Source of the DNA: Ancylostoma caninum
Taxonomy: Eukaryota; Nematoda; Chromadorea; Rhabditida; Ancylostomatidae
Reading direction: 5' to 3'
NCBI GenBank assembly: GCA_037903475.1
Contig: JBAJFG010000076.1
Coordinates: 372,001 to 436,000 of the forward strand
DNA: 64,000 nucleotides
The translations under genes were made by a program, and so were the position numbers. This document shows positions 62,553 to 64,000 of the stretch, piece by piece; position 1 is the stretch's first letter, and each line of letters starts with the position of its first letter. Under the pieces are notes generated by a model that made no database searches, was not told the origin of the DNA, and was given only the letters and a program-made list of their open reading frames with translations.

Positions 62553-63897
62553 TCATAATATATGAGGCATGCTTCTAGACTCAACAGCCGCGGATCCGTC
62601 CATCTTCTGCAGCAGCACCGATGCAACATTTTTCGCCAGGTTGCGTTGCTGCTCAGCAGCGTCCACATCATCTGCGCAGGCGAGCGCCCATTCAATCCAA
62701 CCTCGCACGACTGGCCCGAAAAACTCAATGAACACCTGAATTTGCATTAATAAAATCGAAGGGTGAACAGAGATATGGAGGTTGTACCAACCGAGTCCGG
62801 AACAGCACAAGCTATAGAAAAATACGCAAAGAGGACTGAAGAGCGAATGAAGGCGTCAGGATGAAATCGTAGAGGTGTGACGACTTCCGCCAAAGAACTG
62901 AAATGATTAGAGGACTCACAAGTACAATTCACGATTGAGTCAATATGAGTTTCGTGACCAGAAGTAACTTCAGAAATTCGTTAGGTACTGGAGGCAAACT
63001 TGAATACTTTCCACAAAGCAGACTCAACTAAATGAAACCCTAGAGTTAATCTAGAGCACGAAAAATCTCTTTATTGTACAATAAAATAATCCTGACGCTC
63101 CACGGTGAAGTCTATAAGTGAGCAACATTCAGCATCAACACGATAGCAGGCTCGAATCTGACCATTTCTTCGTTGCGTTGCCTTCGTTATTTCGACTCAA
63201 TCATTTATATCCTTCTTGACAACTTCACTTCATTATAATTATTACACTATCACTTAATTTTAATATTATGATCAGTTAAAAAAAACTGTAGTGGAGATTA
63301 TTAAAGCTTGTTCCACTTCATCTGAAGAAATATAGCAATCCCAGTTAATCACGCTCAAAAGTGGAACAAATAAGAAAAGCATGCAAACAAACTTTGCCAT
63401 CCTGACAACAGTGGGAGCATTTGCCGCTTTCTGGAGTATATCACTGACACAAAAGAGCAATCTTGCCAAAAATGGTGAGTCGCGACCCTAAAACGTCACT
63501 CAAAAGTGAAAACAGACAGATAACAATGAAGATTACACTTCATCAATTTATTTATTGCTTTCCTGAGACAGCCATGTGCATGACTAAACTGCGTTTCGCT
63601 CCGTGCATTTGTACTATTGAAAATTACCCAGAAATTTGCCGAAACAAGCTAAATCTACTGAATTTTCCTGGAGCATACATACAGCGAAAGTCCCTCGTTC
63701 TCATGGTTCAAAGATATAAAGAACAATACCTTGAGCTCCAAGTGTTCTTCCGTTTTGGTTTTCAGGAGAGGATAAAAGAACAGGGTAGCCACGGGTGCCA
63801 AGCGATTTGAAGAAGTGAATTCTGGCTTGTTCTCTGTAGTGAAGCGTCGCGTATGGGAACGAATCCGTGCCTCCACAACTGACTTCCAGTCGTTGAG
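62553..63897 (-). CDS. clk-2: TELO2/CLK-2 homologue, C-terminal exons (partial)
   Basis: Four minus-strand exons: 63897-63730, 63487-63393, 62897-62792, 62735-62553. They join in phase and encode the last 183 residues. The product resembles the C-terminal HEAT-repeat region of TELO2 (C. elegans CLK-2), part of the TTT co-chaperone that stabilises PIKK kinases such as ATM, ATR and mTOR. Diagnostic stretches: DWKSVVEARIRSHTRR, LAPVATLFFYPLL, then FLARLLFCVSDILQKAAN, VVRMANSLAEVVTPLRFHPD and FIRSSVLFAYFSIACAVPDS, and a helical end NLAKNVASVLLQKMDG. The MAN|S junction uses an A|GTTTGT donor and restores alignment with the family exactly. The 5' part lies beyond the window. It is convergent with gene B. 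Confidence 0.83.
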
Positions 63898-64000
63898 CTA
63901 CAAAAACAAGCTGATTAGCTTCTTCTCTTGTATCGCACGTATTTTACACAACTAAACGCCAAGTTAAAAATGAGTTCAATGAATGTGCTACTATTGCGAA

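Overview
This is a eukaryotic window: spliced genes with short GT-AG introns and TTTCAG-type acceptors, and a dense mix of DNA transposons and decayed retroposons. It most likely comes from a strongylid nematode of the hookworm type (Ancylostoma or Necator). The evidence is two tandem genes of the Ancylostoma-secreted-protein class (double CAP domain, about 423 aa) and an RTE-type LINE of the kind abundant in hookworm genomes. Most long reading frames in the window are not genes. The real coding sequence lies in short exons, which I assembled from splice sites and phase.

Layout. 1-13.2 kb has no recognisable gene; it holds AATATTCGAA arrays, palindromic elements and a MITE. 13.3-21.1 kb (minus strand) carries a casein-kinase-1/TTBK-like kinase in ten exons; its third exon is separated from the second by a 5 kb intron full of nested elements and a 59-bp minisatellite. 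21.3-31.3 kb is repeats: LINE pieces, a 1.4-kb dispersed repeat and long inverted-repeat elements. 31.6-42.7 kb (plus) is double-CAP gene A with 13 exons. 43.1-43.7 kb is a (TG)n array of about 546 bp. 44-54.1 kb is LINE and MITE territory: a CR1/Jockey-like RT relic on the minus strand, a piggyBac-type MITE, a Tc1/mariner-type MITE, and a decayed RTE element that abuts an orphan exon. 54.5-61.8 kb (plus) is double-CAP gene B, with the same 13 exons, phases and length as gene A to within one residue. 62.5-63.9 kb (minus) is the 3' end of a TELO2/CLK-2 homologue that runs off the right edge.

The two CAP genes are a tandem duplication. Their exon structure, promoter block and one unusual GC-AG intron are conserved, while intron sizes differ mainly because transposons entered different introns. 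The same hAT-like MITE family inserted independently into intron 10 of gene A and intron 7 of gene B. The kinase and TELO2 genes are not obviously linked in function to the CAP pair. Exon models are inferred from sequence alone, without transcripts.
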